A stretch of DNA of 64,000 nt, taken from positions 1 through 64,000 of the forward strand of contig JAPOYU010000064.1 in assembly GCA_026706395.1 (NCBI GenBank), read 5' to 3'. The notes beneath the pieces are model-generated. The model was not told where the DNA came from. It saw only the letters and a list, made by a program, of their open reading frames with translations, and searched no databases. The stretch comes from Chloroflexota bacterium. GTDB taxonomy: Bacteria > Chloroflexota > Anaerolineae > Aggregatilineales > Phototrophicaceae. The translations under genes and the position numbers were made by a program. Within the stretch, counting starts at the first letter, position 1. The number at the start of each line of letters is the position of its first letter. Positions 28,142 through 37,055 of this stretch are shown here, piece by piece.

Positions 28142-29287
28142 GTGACCGTTTCACATTGGCAGCGCGCTGAACAAGCCGAACGCGAGGTTGACTTCCTGGT
28201 GGTCGGCGCTGGGCTGGCCGGCTGTACCGCCGCCTACATCGCCAAGCATGTCCACAACCGCGATGTGCTTATCACCGACGCTCGCGATGTCGCCCTCGGC
28301 GCCAGCGGTCGCAACGCCGGTTTCATGATCAGCGGCCTTGATACCTACTACCACCGCGCCATCGAATCCTACGGCCACAAGGTCGCCCGCGAAGTATGGG
28401 CCATGTCCGAGCGCAGCTTCGGCCTTTGGCGCGCATTCATCAAAGACAGCCCTTTCGAGGTGCCCCTCGATAACTGCGGCTCACTGCTTCTGGCGGAAAC
28501 GCCTGAGGAAGCGAAAGAACTGGAGCTCGCCGCGCGCGCGCTCGATAACGACAAGATCGCCATTGAATACTGCAGCCGTGACCCTCTCGGACGCGGATAC
28601 TATGCCGGCATCAAACAGCCGCTGGATGCCGGCGTGCAACCCTACCTCTTGGTCAGGTCAATCATGGCTCAATCCGGCGCCGAATTATTGCCCAATAATG
28701 AACTCTATCGCCTGGAGCAAGTCAACGATTATGTGCGTGTCCATACGCGCAAAATGATATTCAAAGCGCGTTATGTCATGCTCTGCACCAACGCGTATTC
28801 ACCGCGTATCGATGCGTTTTTTGTCGGCAAGGTCCTGCCGACGCGCGCGCAATGCCTAGTCACCGAACCGATCGATCATGTCCCGGTGCCTTACTGTGGC
28901 TACAGCGACTACGGCTATATGTATTATCGCAGCACGTTTGACGGACGCTTTCTATTGGGCGGCGGCAGGCAGCATTTTCGCAGCGAAGAAAACGACACCA
29001 CCGAAGACCGCATTACTTGCAACGTACAAGGCTATCTGGACGATTACTTGAAGAAGTATTTCCCCGATGTAGACGCCCCGGTGGCACAGCGTTGGAGCGG
29101 CATCATGGGCTTCAGCTTCGACGGCTTGCCACTCGTGGGCACCTTGCCCGGCCGGTCACGAATCGGTTTCGCGGTCGGCTTTACCGGGCATGGCTTGGCG
29201 CTTGCCGGCGCCACTGCGGAGCGCGCAGTCGATAGACTAATCAATGGCATTCCGGCTGGCGCGGTCGATATCGCCCGTCAGGAATAG
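28142..29287 (+). CDS. FAD-dependent oxidoreductase, DAO (glycine/D-amino acid oxidase) family
   Basis: 381 residues from a GTG start behind GGGAGAG. The N-terminal dinucleotide motif GAGLAGCTAAYIAK and the following GASGRNAGFM are typical of the DAO fold; near the C-terminus GFTGHGLALAG contacts the flavin. Likely oxidises a secondary amine or amino acid; exact substrate unknown. It is divergent from the amino-acid transport genes, so an amino-acid substrate fits the context. Confidence 0.82.
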   Translation: MTVSHWQRAEQAEREVDFLVVGAGLAGCTAAYIAKHVHNRDVLITDARDVALGASGRNAGFMISGLDTYYHRAIESYGHKVAREVWAMSERSFGLWRAFIKDSPFEVPLDNCGSLLLAETPEEAKELELAARALDNDKIAIEYCSRDPLGRGYYAGIKQPLDAGVQPYLLVRSIMAQSGAELLPNNELYRLEQVNDYVRVHTRKMIFKARYVMLCTNAYSPRIDAFFVGKVLPTRAQCLVTEPIDHVPVPYCGYSDYGYMYYRSTFDGRFLLGGGRQHFRSEENDTTEDRITCNVQGYLDDYLKKYFPDVDAPVAQRWSGIMGFSFDGLPLVGTLPGRSRIGFAVGFTGHGLALAGATAERAVDRLINGIPAGAVDIARQE

Positions 29288-29313
29288 CTTCAGCCCTTCG
29301 CCCGAAGCTAGGC

Positions 29314-29997
29314 CTATTCTTCACGCAAGACATATCCAACACCGCGCACTGTATAAATCAACCTTCCGCGGCCGCTTATCTCGGTCTTCTGTCTGAGGTA
29401 GCGCACATACACTTCGATGATGTTGCTCTCGCCACCGAAATCATAGCCCCACACGCGATCGAAAATGATGTCGCGCGTTAACACTTGCCGCGGATTTCGC
29501 ATGAACAGTTCCAGCAGTTCGTATTCCTTGGCCGTCAGGTCTATTGGCGTATCCTGACGGTATGCCCGGTGCGTGCCGGTATCCAGAGACAGGTCTGCAA
29601 AATGCAAAACCTCGGGCTGAGATACCGGTGTAGCTCGTCTCAGCAGAGCCCGCACCCGCGCGAGCAGTTCGTCAAAGGAGAACGGCTTCACCAGATAGTC
29701 GTCCGCGCCGGCATCCAAGCCACTTACGCGATCTTGTATACCGACCCGCGCCGTCAACATCAGTATGGCCACATCCCCGGCTTCCCTCAATCGCCGGCAG
29801 ATTTCCAAGCCATCGAGACCGCCTGGTAACATCCAGTCCAGGATCACCAGATCCGGCGGATTGTCACGGGCGGCTCTGAGACCGCTCCGGCCATCAGTTG
29901 CGACGCTGACTCGAAACCCTTCGTAGATTAGCCCGCGTTCGATGTCACGGGCGATTCGCGCCTCATCTTCGATGATAAGTATCCGTTGGCGTGCCAT
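29314..29997 (-). CDS. OmpR/PhoB-family response regulator
   Basis: 227 residues from ATG 29997, which has GGAGG four bases upstream; a second ATG at 30009 is less well placed. The receiver domain (1-120) has the acidic pair E10/D11, phospho-acceptor D54 and K104 (LVKPF). A winged-helix DNA-binding domain (130-227) ends in [13 protein letters not shown]. No kinase gene is adjacent, so it is an orphan; the only kinase-like gene in the window lacks its His. Confidence 0.92.
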   Translation of the reverse strand: MARQRILIIEDEARIARDIERGLIYEGFRVSVATDGRSGLRAARDNPPDLVILDWMLPGGLDGLEICRRLREAGDVAILMLTARVGIQDRVSGLDAGADDYLVKPFSFDELLARVRALLRRATPVSQPEVLHFADLSLDTGTHRAYRQDTPIDLTAKEYELLELFMRNPRQVLTRDIIFDRVWGYDFGGESNIIEVYVRYLRQKTEISGRGRLIYTVRGVGYVLREE

Positions 29998-30190
29998 GCT
30001 TCCTCCCATGACATATTGCTACAGCACCATAATAATGGCATTTCATGAGAGAAAGCTTAAGAAAATTAAAGCCGTAATACTGGGAAATCCGGGCGGATCT
30101 AGATCATATCGCCGTAGTCGCGTTCGCAGCCGGTCAAGGCATAATGCTCCTGAACAGGAATAACGGCTGAGCCCTAGTCATTAAGCGCAA

Positions 30191-31339
30191 TTACCATTCC
30201 GCTACCGAACCATCTTTGCGGCGCCAGCGCGGATTGCGCCAGCGAAATCTATGATCCGATGCGGCGCGCACTTTGCTTTCGTCAATCTCGATGCCAAGGC
30301 CCGGCGCCCTGGGCAGATTCACGAAGCCATCTTCGTAGTCGAAGACCGACGGATCGGCCAGATAGTCCAGCAAATCCGCCTGAGTGTTGTAATGGATGCC
30401 AAGGCTCTGCTCTTGAATAAGCGCGTTGTATGCGACTGCATCCACCTGCAAACATGATGCCAGCGCGATCGGTCCCAGCGGACAATGAGGCGCCAATGCC
30501 ACGTCATAGGCCTCCGCCATCGCCGCGATCCGCATAACTTCGGAAATGCCGCCGGCGTGGGAAACATCGGGCTGAATGATGTCGACGCTTCCCTCCGCCA
30601 GTATCGTCTTGAAGTCCCAGCGCGAATACATACGCTCGCCCGTGGCGATCGGTATCGACGTCGAACGCTTGAGATCGAGCAGCGACTCGTTGTGCATCGG
30701 CAGGATCGGCTCCTCGACGAACATCAAGTGATACGGCTCCAGCTCACGAATCAGCATCTTCGCCATCGGCTTGTGCACCCGCCCGTGGAAATCCACCGCG
30801 ATGCTGAAGTCCTCGCCAACTTGCTCTCGCACCGATGCCACCCGAGCGACCGCCTCATCAATATGGGCGAATGTATCCATATAGTGGACTTCGTTCACAG
30901 CGCCCATCTTGACTGCCGTCAAACCCTCCTCCTGTCGCTTTTTCGCCTGCTCCGCGACGTCAGCCGGCCGATCCCCGCCGATGCCCGCATAGATCTGCGC
31001 CTTGTCCCGAACCTTGCCGCCGAGCAAGTCATATATCGGCGCGCCATGATATTTGCCTTTGATATCCCAAAGCGCTTGATTGACGCCGGCGATAGCGCTC
31101 ATCATAACCGGCCCGCCACGATAGAAGCGCGCCCGGAATAGCGTCTGCCATATATCTTCGATCTCGCGCGGATCCCGCCCCAGCAGGTAATCGGACATGT
31201 CCTCAACAGCGCCCCGAACCGTCCCCGCCTGCCCCTCGACGATTGGCTCGCCCCAGCCGCTATATCCATCATCCGTCGACACCTTCAGAAATAACCAGCG
31301 CGGTGGAACCGTAAAGAGTTCCAATTCGTTAATCTTCAT
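30191..31339 (-). CDS. dgoD: D-galactonate dehydratase (enolase superfamily)
   Basis: 382 residues. It removes water from D-galactonate to give 2-keto-3-deoxygalactonate in the De Ley-Doudoroff route. The sequence follows E. coli DgoD closely from end to end, including the opening PPRWLFLKVSTDDGYSGWGE, the metal/acid segment DFHGRV, EEP, TGERMYS, APHCPLGPIALASC with the catalytic His, QEQSLG, and the terminal SVAEW. The frame opens at a TTG nine bases earlier, but ATG 31339 matches the family start. No KDPGal aldolase or kinase is adjacent. Confidence 0.93.
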   Translation of the reverse strand: MKINELELFTVPPRWLFLKVSTDDGYSGWGEPIVEGQAGTVRGAVEDMSDYLLGRDPREIEDIWQTLFRARFYRGGPVMMSAIAGVNQALWDIKGKYHGAPIYDLLGGKVRDKAQIYAGIGGDRPADVAEQAKKRQEEGLTAVKMGAVNEVHYMDTFAHIDEAVARVASVREQVGEDFSIAVDFHGRVHKPMAKMLIRELEPYHLMFVEEPILPMHNESLLDLKRSTSIPIATGERMYSRWDFKTILAEGSVDIIQPDVSHAGGISEVMRIAAMAEAYDVALAPHCPLGPIALASCLQVDAVAYNALIQEQSLGIHYNTQADLLDYLADPSVFDYEDGFVNLPRAPGLGIEIDESKVRAASDHRFRWRNPRWRRKDGSVAEW

Positions 31340-31409
31340 TAAGCGCAACTCACATTCAATTACCCGAAATAGGCACTTGAATTATAATTAGGCAACAAGA
31401 ACTATCCAA

Positions 31410-32828
31410 ATGCATGGAGAAAGGCAATCGTCCTTGAAGCACTCTCGCAGACTCTTTCGTCGCCGTCTGCTCATTCCAGTCTTGCTATTCGGCTTGCTTT
31501 TCCTGCATAGCGCTGGGTCAGTCTTCGCCGAGACAACCGAAGAGCCTAGCGCCGGAGTCAACTCCTTTATCCCGTTGATGTTCGCTCTGGGCATCATATT
31601 GCTGGCGTCGCGAACGGGCGGCGCCATCGCCCGTCACCTCAATCAACCACGCGTCCTCGGGCAACTCATCGTCGGGGTCATCCTGGGACCCACCGTCCTC
31701 GACATGTTGCATTGGGGCATCCTTCAGGGCGTCGACCTGCAGCATACGATTAAGGAGTTCGCCGAGCTTGGCGTCCTGTTGCTGATGTTCAATATCGGCC
31801 TGGAAGTCCACCTAAGCGAACTGGTCAAAGTGGGCAAAGTGGCAGTCTTTGCTGGCATCTTGGGTGTCGTGGTGCCGGTCGCCTTTACTATCATCGTGCT
31901 TATTCCGACCGGGCATGATTGGTTCCCCGCTCTCTTCGCCGGCGTGACGCTTGCCGCGACTTCCGTCAGCATCTCCGCCCAAGTCCTGCTGGAATTGGGT
32001 TATCTGCATACAAAAGAGGGAAACGCCCTGTTGGCAACCGCATTGATCGATGATGTGCTGGCGATCCTGGCGGTGTCGCTGACGCTGGTGCTGGCGGGCG
32101 CTGGCAGCGCGGGCGAAAGCGCCGACTTCGGCCAATTGCTCCTCATCATCGTGCAGATGGCCGCCTACATCGCCATCGCCTTCCTGCTGGCCTGGTACGT
32201 GCTGCCAAAAGCAATGATCTGGATCCAACGGCGACCACAGCTGTCACAAGCCTACGGCATACCGATATTCGCTCTGATATGCGCGCTGCTTTTCGGCTGG
32301 TCAGCCGAGTATCTTGGCGGCGTTGCGGCCATAACAGGCGCCTTCATCGCCGGCGTCGGTCTCAGCAAGCTGCCAATGGCCGGCATGAAACATGAAATAG
32401 AGCAGACGATGAGCCACCTGGCCTATGTCTTTCTCGTGCCCATCTTCTTCGTTGATGTCGGCCTGGAGACCGATCTCGGCAACTTCCCGTTGGATGCCCT
32501 GCCCTTTATGCTCCTGCTCCTGCTGATGGCGGTAGTCAGCAAGGTCTTCGGCGCCGGATTTGGCGCGCGCATGGGCGGGTTCAATATGCGCGAATCTCTC
32601 CGAGTAGGCGTCTGCATGGTGTCGCGCGGTGAAGTCGGCCTGATCATCATTTCTATCGGCTTGTCGAGCGGCATACTCGATAGCAGCAGCGAACTCTACG
32701 CGTCGCTCTTTATGGTTATCCTATTGACAACCGTCCTGACGCCGCCAATGGTGCGCTGGGTTTTCCAAGGCAAGAACCAGAACGAAATCCCCAATCCTGC
32801 GCTTGCAAGCGCAGCGACAGGAGACTGA
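31410..32828 (+). CDS. CPA2-family cation:proton antiporter (Kef/NapA type)
   Basis: 472 residues. After a hydrophobic N-terminal helix (a signal or first TM, residues 18-40) come about 12 membrane helices. The motifs HLNQPRVLGQLIVGVILGP and ALIDDVLAIL contain the paired acidic residues of the Na+/H+ exchanger core. There is no TrkA-N domain after the membrane part, so gating cannot be through a fused KTN domain. The next gene, 5 bp downstream, encodes a PII-like protein that may serve instead. A TTG at 31434 behind GGAGAAAGG is an alternative start. Confidence 0.87.
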   Translation: MHGERQSSLKHSRRLFRRRLLIPVLLFGLLFLHSAGSVFAETTEEPSAGVNSFIPLMFALGIILLASRTGGAIARHLNQPRVLGQLIVGVILGPTVLDMLHWGILQGVDLQHTIKEFAELGVLLLMFNIGLEVHLSELVKVGKVAVFAGILGVVVPVAFTIIVLIPTGHDWFPALFAGVTLAATSVSISAQVLLELGYLHTKEGNALLATALIDDVLAILAVSLTLVLAGAGSAGESADFGQLLLIIVQMAAYIAIAFLLAWYVLPKAMIWIQRRPQLSQAYGIPIFALICALLFGWSAEYLGGVAAITGAFIAGVGLSKLPMAGMKHEIEQTMSHLAYVFLVPIFFVDVGLETDLGNFPLDALPFMLLLLLMAVVSKVFGAGFGARMGGFNMRESLRVGVCMVSRGEVGLIIISIGLSSGILDSSSELYASLFMVILLTTVLTPPMVRWVFQGKNQNEIPNPALASAATGD

Positions 32829-32833
32829 ATATA

Positions 32834-33226
32834 ATGAAACTGATCATCCTCATCACTTCCAATGTAGAAAATGGCCTGGATGTCGCGGTTCGCTGGCAAG
32901 AGGCGGGCGCGCCTGGCGTCACCGTCCTCAAGAGCTTCGGACTCTACAGCTTGCAGCGCAAGATGATGGGGGATAGTTTGGAAGTGCCGCTCCACATCGC
33001 CAGCTCCATGACCAGCATGATGGCATATGTCCTGCGCGAGATGGAACTCAACAATCATGTCCTGCTGTCGGTCGTGCCCGAAGACCTGGTCGCCACCCTG
33101 TTGGAAGAAGCCCGCGCCGTTATGGGGGACTTGCTCGAGCCAAATCACGGCGTGGCCTTCGTCGTGCCTCTCGATCAGGCGATCGGCGTACGCTCGCCTG
33201 ACAGCGCTAGCGACAATAGCGCCTAG
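32834..33226 (+). CDS. Small PII-like regulatory protein coupled to the antiporter
   Basis: 130 residues. It begins MKLIILITSNVENGLDVAVRWQ and alternates strands and helices in the pattern of a ferredoxin-like PII or PII-like fold, with a central variable loop around residues 35-50. Family membership is judged by layout and context, as no strict PII signature is present. Close spacing to the antiporter gene suggests it senses a nucleotide or ion and controls transport, as SbtB does for SbtA. That role is inferred. Confidence 0.6.
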   Translation: MKLIILITSNVENGLDVAVRWQEAGAPGVTVLKSFGLYSLQRKMMGDSLEVPLHIASSMTSMMAYVLREMELNNHVLLSVVPEDLVATLLEEARAVMGDLLEPNHGVAFVVPLDQAIGVRSPDSASDNSA

Positions 33227-33282
33227 AACATCATCTCCCTCTTGAGCTTGATGCCCGTCATACGTTATGATTGCCCACGCCT

Positions 33283-33355
33283 AGGGAAGTAGCTCAATCG
33301 GCAGAGCAGGTGCCTTTGGAGCACAAGGTTAAAGGTTCGAGTCCTTTCTTCCCTG
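33283..33355 (+). tRNA. tRNA-Gln (anticodon UUG)
   Basis: 73-nt cloverleaf: acceptor strands AGGGAAG and CTTCCCT, D-stem GCTC/GAGC, anticodon loop CTTTGGA (UUG), T-arm AAAGG-TTCGAGT-CCTTT, discriminator G. The outermost anticodon-stem pair is a G-A mismatch. No CCA encoded. Confidence 0.92.
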
Positions 33356-33369
33356 TCGGCTTAACGCCA

Positions 33370-33398
33370 AGAGCCCGTTCCCGCGGGCTCTGCGTTTT
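33370..33398 (+). terminator. Rho-independent terminator after tRNA-Gln
   Basis: Stem AGAGCCCG/CGGGCTCT (8 bp) with a 6-nt loop, followed by GCGTTTT, 15 bp behind the tRNA. Confidence 0.8.
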
Positions 33399-33415
33399 CC
33401 CGAGCTGACTGAGTT

Positions 33416-34150
33416 TCATGCGGACCTCGAGGGCGGATGGAAGTCGAAGGTCAATATGCTGCGTATCGCCCCATGCCCCGGGGCGATCGGTCGTATCGGC
33501 GCGGCCTCATGCCACAGGCGCGCATCATGGAAGAGATAGCTGTCCATCACCTGATTTAGGCGAAACGTGGAGCGCAAGTTTCTGTCATCGTCATAAATCG
33601 ACACGTCTCCACCCTGCGCATTAACCAGCTCCGCCAAGTGCACTGTGACATATTCCGCCCCATCGCGATGGATTCCCTCGGGACTTGGCTGCCCCATTTC
33701 GCTCTCATTCGCAGTGACGCGGATTAAGTGCGCATGCACTTCCCAGTCACCCGCCCTCGTCGATTCGTCCAGGGGAAACTGACGGAAATCAAAGCGAATC
33801 AACTCCCGCAGAAACTCGTTTTCAAACGTGCTATCCAACAATGGCGCGAACTTGCGGACGAAGCCCCCCGTTACACGATTGACTTCCGCACTCTGATAGT
33901 AGTCTTCATGCGGAAGAGGAGTCAGCGCGTCGCTTTCCGGAAAGAAAGAAAAACGACCATAGCGCCTGAACCGATACCTGCCCCCTCCCGGCAAGTATTC
34001 GTCCGGGGGAAGGTCGCTGTAATCGATCGAGAGACTCAACCACTCCTGCCGCATTTCCTCCGAGATTTCCAATTCCTCGGCGCGCAGGAGGCAGTAACCC
34101 ATTGTGCGCAATTCCGACGCTATATCGCGAAGGCACTCAATGCTTGTCAT
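33416..34150 (-). CDS. 2-oxoglutarate/Fe(II) dioxygenase, amino-acid hydroxylase type
   Basis: 244 residues with the iron-binding triad H161-x-D163 (HRDG) and H214 (LWHEA), plus R230 (AIRSILTFDF) to hold 2-oxoglutarate. The arrangement resembles the 2OG-Fe dioxygenase family that includes isoleucine 4-hydroxylase of Bacillus, so a free amino acid is the likely substrate. Its ATG overlaps the stop of the aminotransferase gene by 4 bp (ATGA), so the two are translationally coupled, last in a three-gene operon. Confidence 0.82.
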   Translation of the reverse strand: MTSIECLRDIASELRTMGYCLLRAEELEISEEMRQEWLSLSIDYSDLPPDEYLPGGGRYRFRRYGRFSFFPESDALTPLPHEDYYQSAEVNRVTGGFVRKFAPLLDSTFENEFLRELIRFDFRQFPLDESTRAGDWEVHAHLIRVTANESEMGQPSPEGIHRDGAEYVTVHLAELVNAQGGDVSIYDDDRNLRSTFRLNQVMDSYLFHDARLWHEAAPIRPIAPGHGAIRSILTFDFHPPSRSA

Positions 34151-35319
34151 GATCCGCTACGGCTCATCTCGCTGATGAGTTCGCCCAGAATTGTGATCCC
34201 CGCACGCAAATCGTCCAGCGGAACGAAACTAAAAGACAGGCGGAGATGATGCAATCCGTCTTCGGGCTCCACAAAGAATCCAGTACCGGGTGCGAAATAC
34301 ACATTCTCCGCCCGCGCTCTCGTCGCCAGGTCATCGACGCGCGCCGACCGCGGCAATCGCAGCCAAATGAAATAGCCCCCCTTCGGTCGCGTGTACGTCG
34401 CTCCGGCAGGCATCGCGGATTCCAAAGCGCGCAAGGCAGTATCGCGCCGTTCTCGATATTGCCCGCGCAGCCAGCGGACATGCGCCTCCCATGCCCCACT
34501 GAGGCAGTATTGCGCCACGATTGCGGCGGTGAACGGATTCGCCCCGCCACCCATCGTCAGCACACCGCCCCCGACGAAACCTGCGATCCGCTCTGCCGGA
34601 CCAATCAACCAGCCTATGCGCAACCCCGGCGCCAGCGTCTTGGAAAACGTACCGATGCGCAGGACATTGTCGCCGCCGCCCATGGCAAAGAAGCTCGGCG
34701 GCAGCTCGCCTTCGAAACGGATGTCGCTGTACACATCGTCTTCGACAATAACAAACCCATAGCGCCGGCTAAGGTCGATGACAGCCAGCCGGCGATCCTC
34801 CGGCATGGTAATGCCCGATGGATTCTGGAAGTTCGGCACCACATAATAGAACTTAGGCGCGCGCCCAGCGGATTCGAGCTCGGCCAGCGTCCGCTCAAGC
34901 TCAGCGATAACGATGCCGCCCTCATCGATCGGCACATCACGCAGGTCCAACCGATGGTCACGGAAAATATGCAGCGCGTCTCGATACGACGGCGCATCCA
35001 CCAGCACGATATCGCCCGCCTGCGTCAACTGGTCGCAAATCATATCGACGCCCCAGGTCGAGCCGCCGACGATCATCAGATTCTCGCGACTGATGTCTAG
35101 CTTTTCTTCCCGCTTTAGACGTTCGACGAGGAAATCGATCAGTTCCCGGTTGCCCTGCTCATCGCCATAGTTGAAGAGCCGCGTAATGCCCTGGCCAGGC
35201 CAGACGGACTCGACCGTTTTCCGTATGCCGTCGATAGGCAGCAGGTCAACTGAAGGGTGCCCGGCAAACAGCGGAATGCTGCCGGCGACGACGCCTTGTG
35301 GACTTGCTTCCAGGTTCAT
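34147..35319 (-). CDS. PLP-dependent aminotransferase, class I/II (LysN/MocR-like domain)
   Basis: 390 residues of fold-type I aminotransferase without a helix-turn-helix. Visible motifs are VGGSTWGVDMI, PNFQNPSGITMP, IVEDDVYSD and FSKTLAPGLRIGW with the Schiff-base Lys. Closest in style to 2-aminoadipate and branched-chain/aromatic aminotransferases; substrate unknown. Its ATG directly abuts the stop codon of the amidohydrolase gene, and its end overlaps the dioxygenase start, so all three proteins should be made together. Confidence 0.88.
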   Translation of the reverse strand: MNLEASPQGVVAGSIPLFAGHPSVDLLPIDGIRKTVESVWPGQGITRLFNYGDEQGNRELIDFLVERLKREEKLDISRENLMIVGGSTWGVDMICDQLTQAGDIVLVDAPSYRDALHIFRDHRLDLRDVPIDEGGIVIAELERTLAELESAGRAPKFYYVVPNFQNPSGITMPEDRRLAVIDLSRRYGFVIVEDDVYSDIRFEGELPPSFFAMGGGDNVLRIGTFSKTLAPGLRIGWLIGPAERIAGFVGGGVLTMGGGANPFTAAIVAQYCLSGAWEAHVRWLRGQYRERRDTALRALESAMPAGATYTRPKGGYFIWLRLPRSARVDDLATRARAENVYFAPGTGFFVEPEDGLHHLRLSFSFVPLDDLRAGITILGELISEMSRSGS

Positions 35320-36738
35320 CTATTTGGGCGTGGCGCCCGGCGGCAGCGGCGTGACGTATGCCCTTCCAGCCCGCGCCCGCTCAAACTCAGCTTTCGCGGC
35401 ATGCAGTACGTCCGGCTTCGTCAAGAGATCCAGCCCCGCCAACGCCATTGCCTTCGCCGCGAAGATCATTCCCTTCGCGCCGATGCTCGAGCCGGAAGAC
35501 GCCACCGTCTGCCAACTGTGCCCCGGCGTCCCCAGCGGCCAGCATGTCGTCGTGATCTGTGCTGTCGGCGTGATCCAACTGACATCCGCGACCTCGGTTG
35601 AGCCACTTATCAGCGGCGGCGTTGGCGAATGCGGGAAGACGCCCTCCCACAACGGGTCGTCCAGGGCCGCCGGCTCAAGCGGGACGCTCGTCGAAAGCTG
35701 TAGCCGGTCGAAGCCCCGCTGCACCGAGCCCTCAGGGAAGCTCGCCTGTAATTCCCGCGCGAACTGACGCTCCTGATCGGTGAATCGCATATCGTCAACT
35801 TCCGCCATCTTTGCATGGAGCAAATCGGAAATGATGTCATTCGGAAGCATGTCATAGCAGCCGGTGATGAATTCAATCTCGTGCCGCGTACCGCTCATCA
35901 GCGCCGCCCCCTTGGCGATATCCTGCATCCACTGATACATCTCGTCGACTTGCGCCCGTTGCGGCGCCCGCACGAAGTACCAAACCTGCGCGAAAGCCGG
36001 CACAACATTCGGCGCTTGCCCGCCGCTGGTCACCACGCTATGAATGCGTGACTCCGGCGGGACGTGTTCGCGCATGTAATTGACGCCGGCGTCCATCAGC
36101 ATCACGCCGTCCAGCGCGCTTCGGCCCAGCCAGGGCGAGCTGCCCGCATGCGCCGACACGCCATAGAAATTGACCTTGAAGGAATTCATCGCCAACGTCG
36201 AGCCATTCCAGGTGATATTGGTATCGCTCGGGTGCCAGGTTATCGCCGCGTCCAAGTCGTCAAAGACGCCGTCGCGCGCCATAAACGTCTTGCCTACCAA
36301 GGTCTCCTCCGCCGGGCAGCCATAAAAGCGAATCCTGCCCTCGACCCCACCCCGCTCCATCGCCGCCTTCAAGGCCATCACCGAGCCCATGCAAGCCGTG
36401 CCATAAAGATTATGACCGCAGCCATGGCCCGGCCCGCCCGATTCAAGCGGCGATCTCTCGCTCGATAAGTCTTGCGACAAGCCAGGCAAGGCATCGTACT
36501 CGCCCAGAAAACCGATAATCGGCGCACCGCTGCCCCACTCCGCGATGAAGGCGGTGGGCATGCCGCCCGCGCCCCAACCGATCGAGAAGCCTTCCGCTTC
36601 AAGCTTTTTCGCCAGCAGCTTGGAAGCGAATTCTTCTTGCAAGGCCACCTGCGGACGATCCCAGATTTCCTTGGCAATATACGTCAACTCTTCGTCCTTG
36701 TCTCGGATATGCTCAAGGATGATGTCTTTGGCGTCCAT
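35320..36738 (-). CDS. M20-family amidohydrolase, AbgB-like
   Basis: 472 residues. Resembles p-aminobenzoyl-glutamate hydrolase subunit B and related N-acyl amino acid hydrolases. Metal-binding motifs are visible: FLGEYDALPGLS, GHGCGHNLYG, and an HP segment (TWHPSDTN), with a typical M20 dimerisation domain in the middle (VNFYGVSAHAGSSPW). GGAGGAGG lies just before the ATG. As first gene of the operon it probably releases a free amino acid that the next two enzymes transaminate or hydroxylate. Confidence 0.87.
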   Translation of the reverse strand: MDAKDIILEHIRDKDEELTYIAKEIWDRPQVALQEEFASKLLAKKLEAEGFSIGWGAGGMPTAFIAEWGSGAPIIGFLGEYDALPGLSQDLSSERSPLESGGPGHGCGHNLYGTACMGSVMALKAAMERGGVEGRIRFYGCPAEETLVGKTFMARDGVFDDLDAAITWHPSDTNITWNGSTLAMNSFKVNFYGVSAHAGSSPWLGRSALDGVMLMDAGVNYMREHVPPESRIHSVVTSGGQAPNVVPAFAQVWYFVRAPQRAQVDEMYQWMQDIAKGAALMSGTRHEIEFITGCYDMLPNDIISDLLHAKMAEVDDMRFTDQERQFARELQASFPEGSVQRGFDRLQLSTSVPLEPAALDDPLWEGVFPHSPTPPLISGSTEVADVSWITPTAQITTTCWPLGTPGHSWQTVASSGSSIGAKGMIFAAKAMALAGLDLLTKPDVLHAAKAEFERARAGRAYVTPLPPGATPK

Positions 36739-37055
36739 CGGCCCTCCTCCGCTTCAGCCACACGATCTCGCTCGAAGCTTAACGCATTCAGGGGCGATTT
36801 TGTAGAGAGCGTAGTCCGCGCCGAACAGATGCCTGATACTTACTCAGGCTCAGGAGCAAGCGCCGGGCCCTTTCAGTTGCATAAAACGAAACACCCCGCA
36901 GGGCGCGGGGTGTTGGGGGGATGGAATAAATCTGCTTATAATAAATCTAATTTCTATAAAAATCATAACAAATCGCAGTGCCTGCCGTCAACAAATTCAA
37001 ACCGGATTCATGCCAAACTTTACGCAAATCTCTACTTTGTTCTGTTCCTTCGGCG
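36739..37055. other. Intergenic gap holding a terminator
   Basis: No gene is seen. The part next to 36739 is the upstream region of the amidohydrolase operon; a terminator for the 37-41.6 kb operon lies at 36880-36914. Confidence 0.7.
36880..36914 (-). terminator. Rho-independent terminator of the selA-fprA operon
   Basis: ACACCCCGC and GCGGGGTGT form a 9-10 bp stem with loop AGGGC. Read on the minus strand it is followed by TTTCGTTTTATG, about 140 bp after the ferredoxin reductase stop codon. Confidence 0.75.

Noticed and set aside
29285..29310. TAGCTTC/GAAGCTA hairpin between convergent genes as a terminator
   Set aside because: Only 7 bp with a 12-nt loop and no T-run on either strand; too weak to call.
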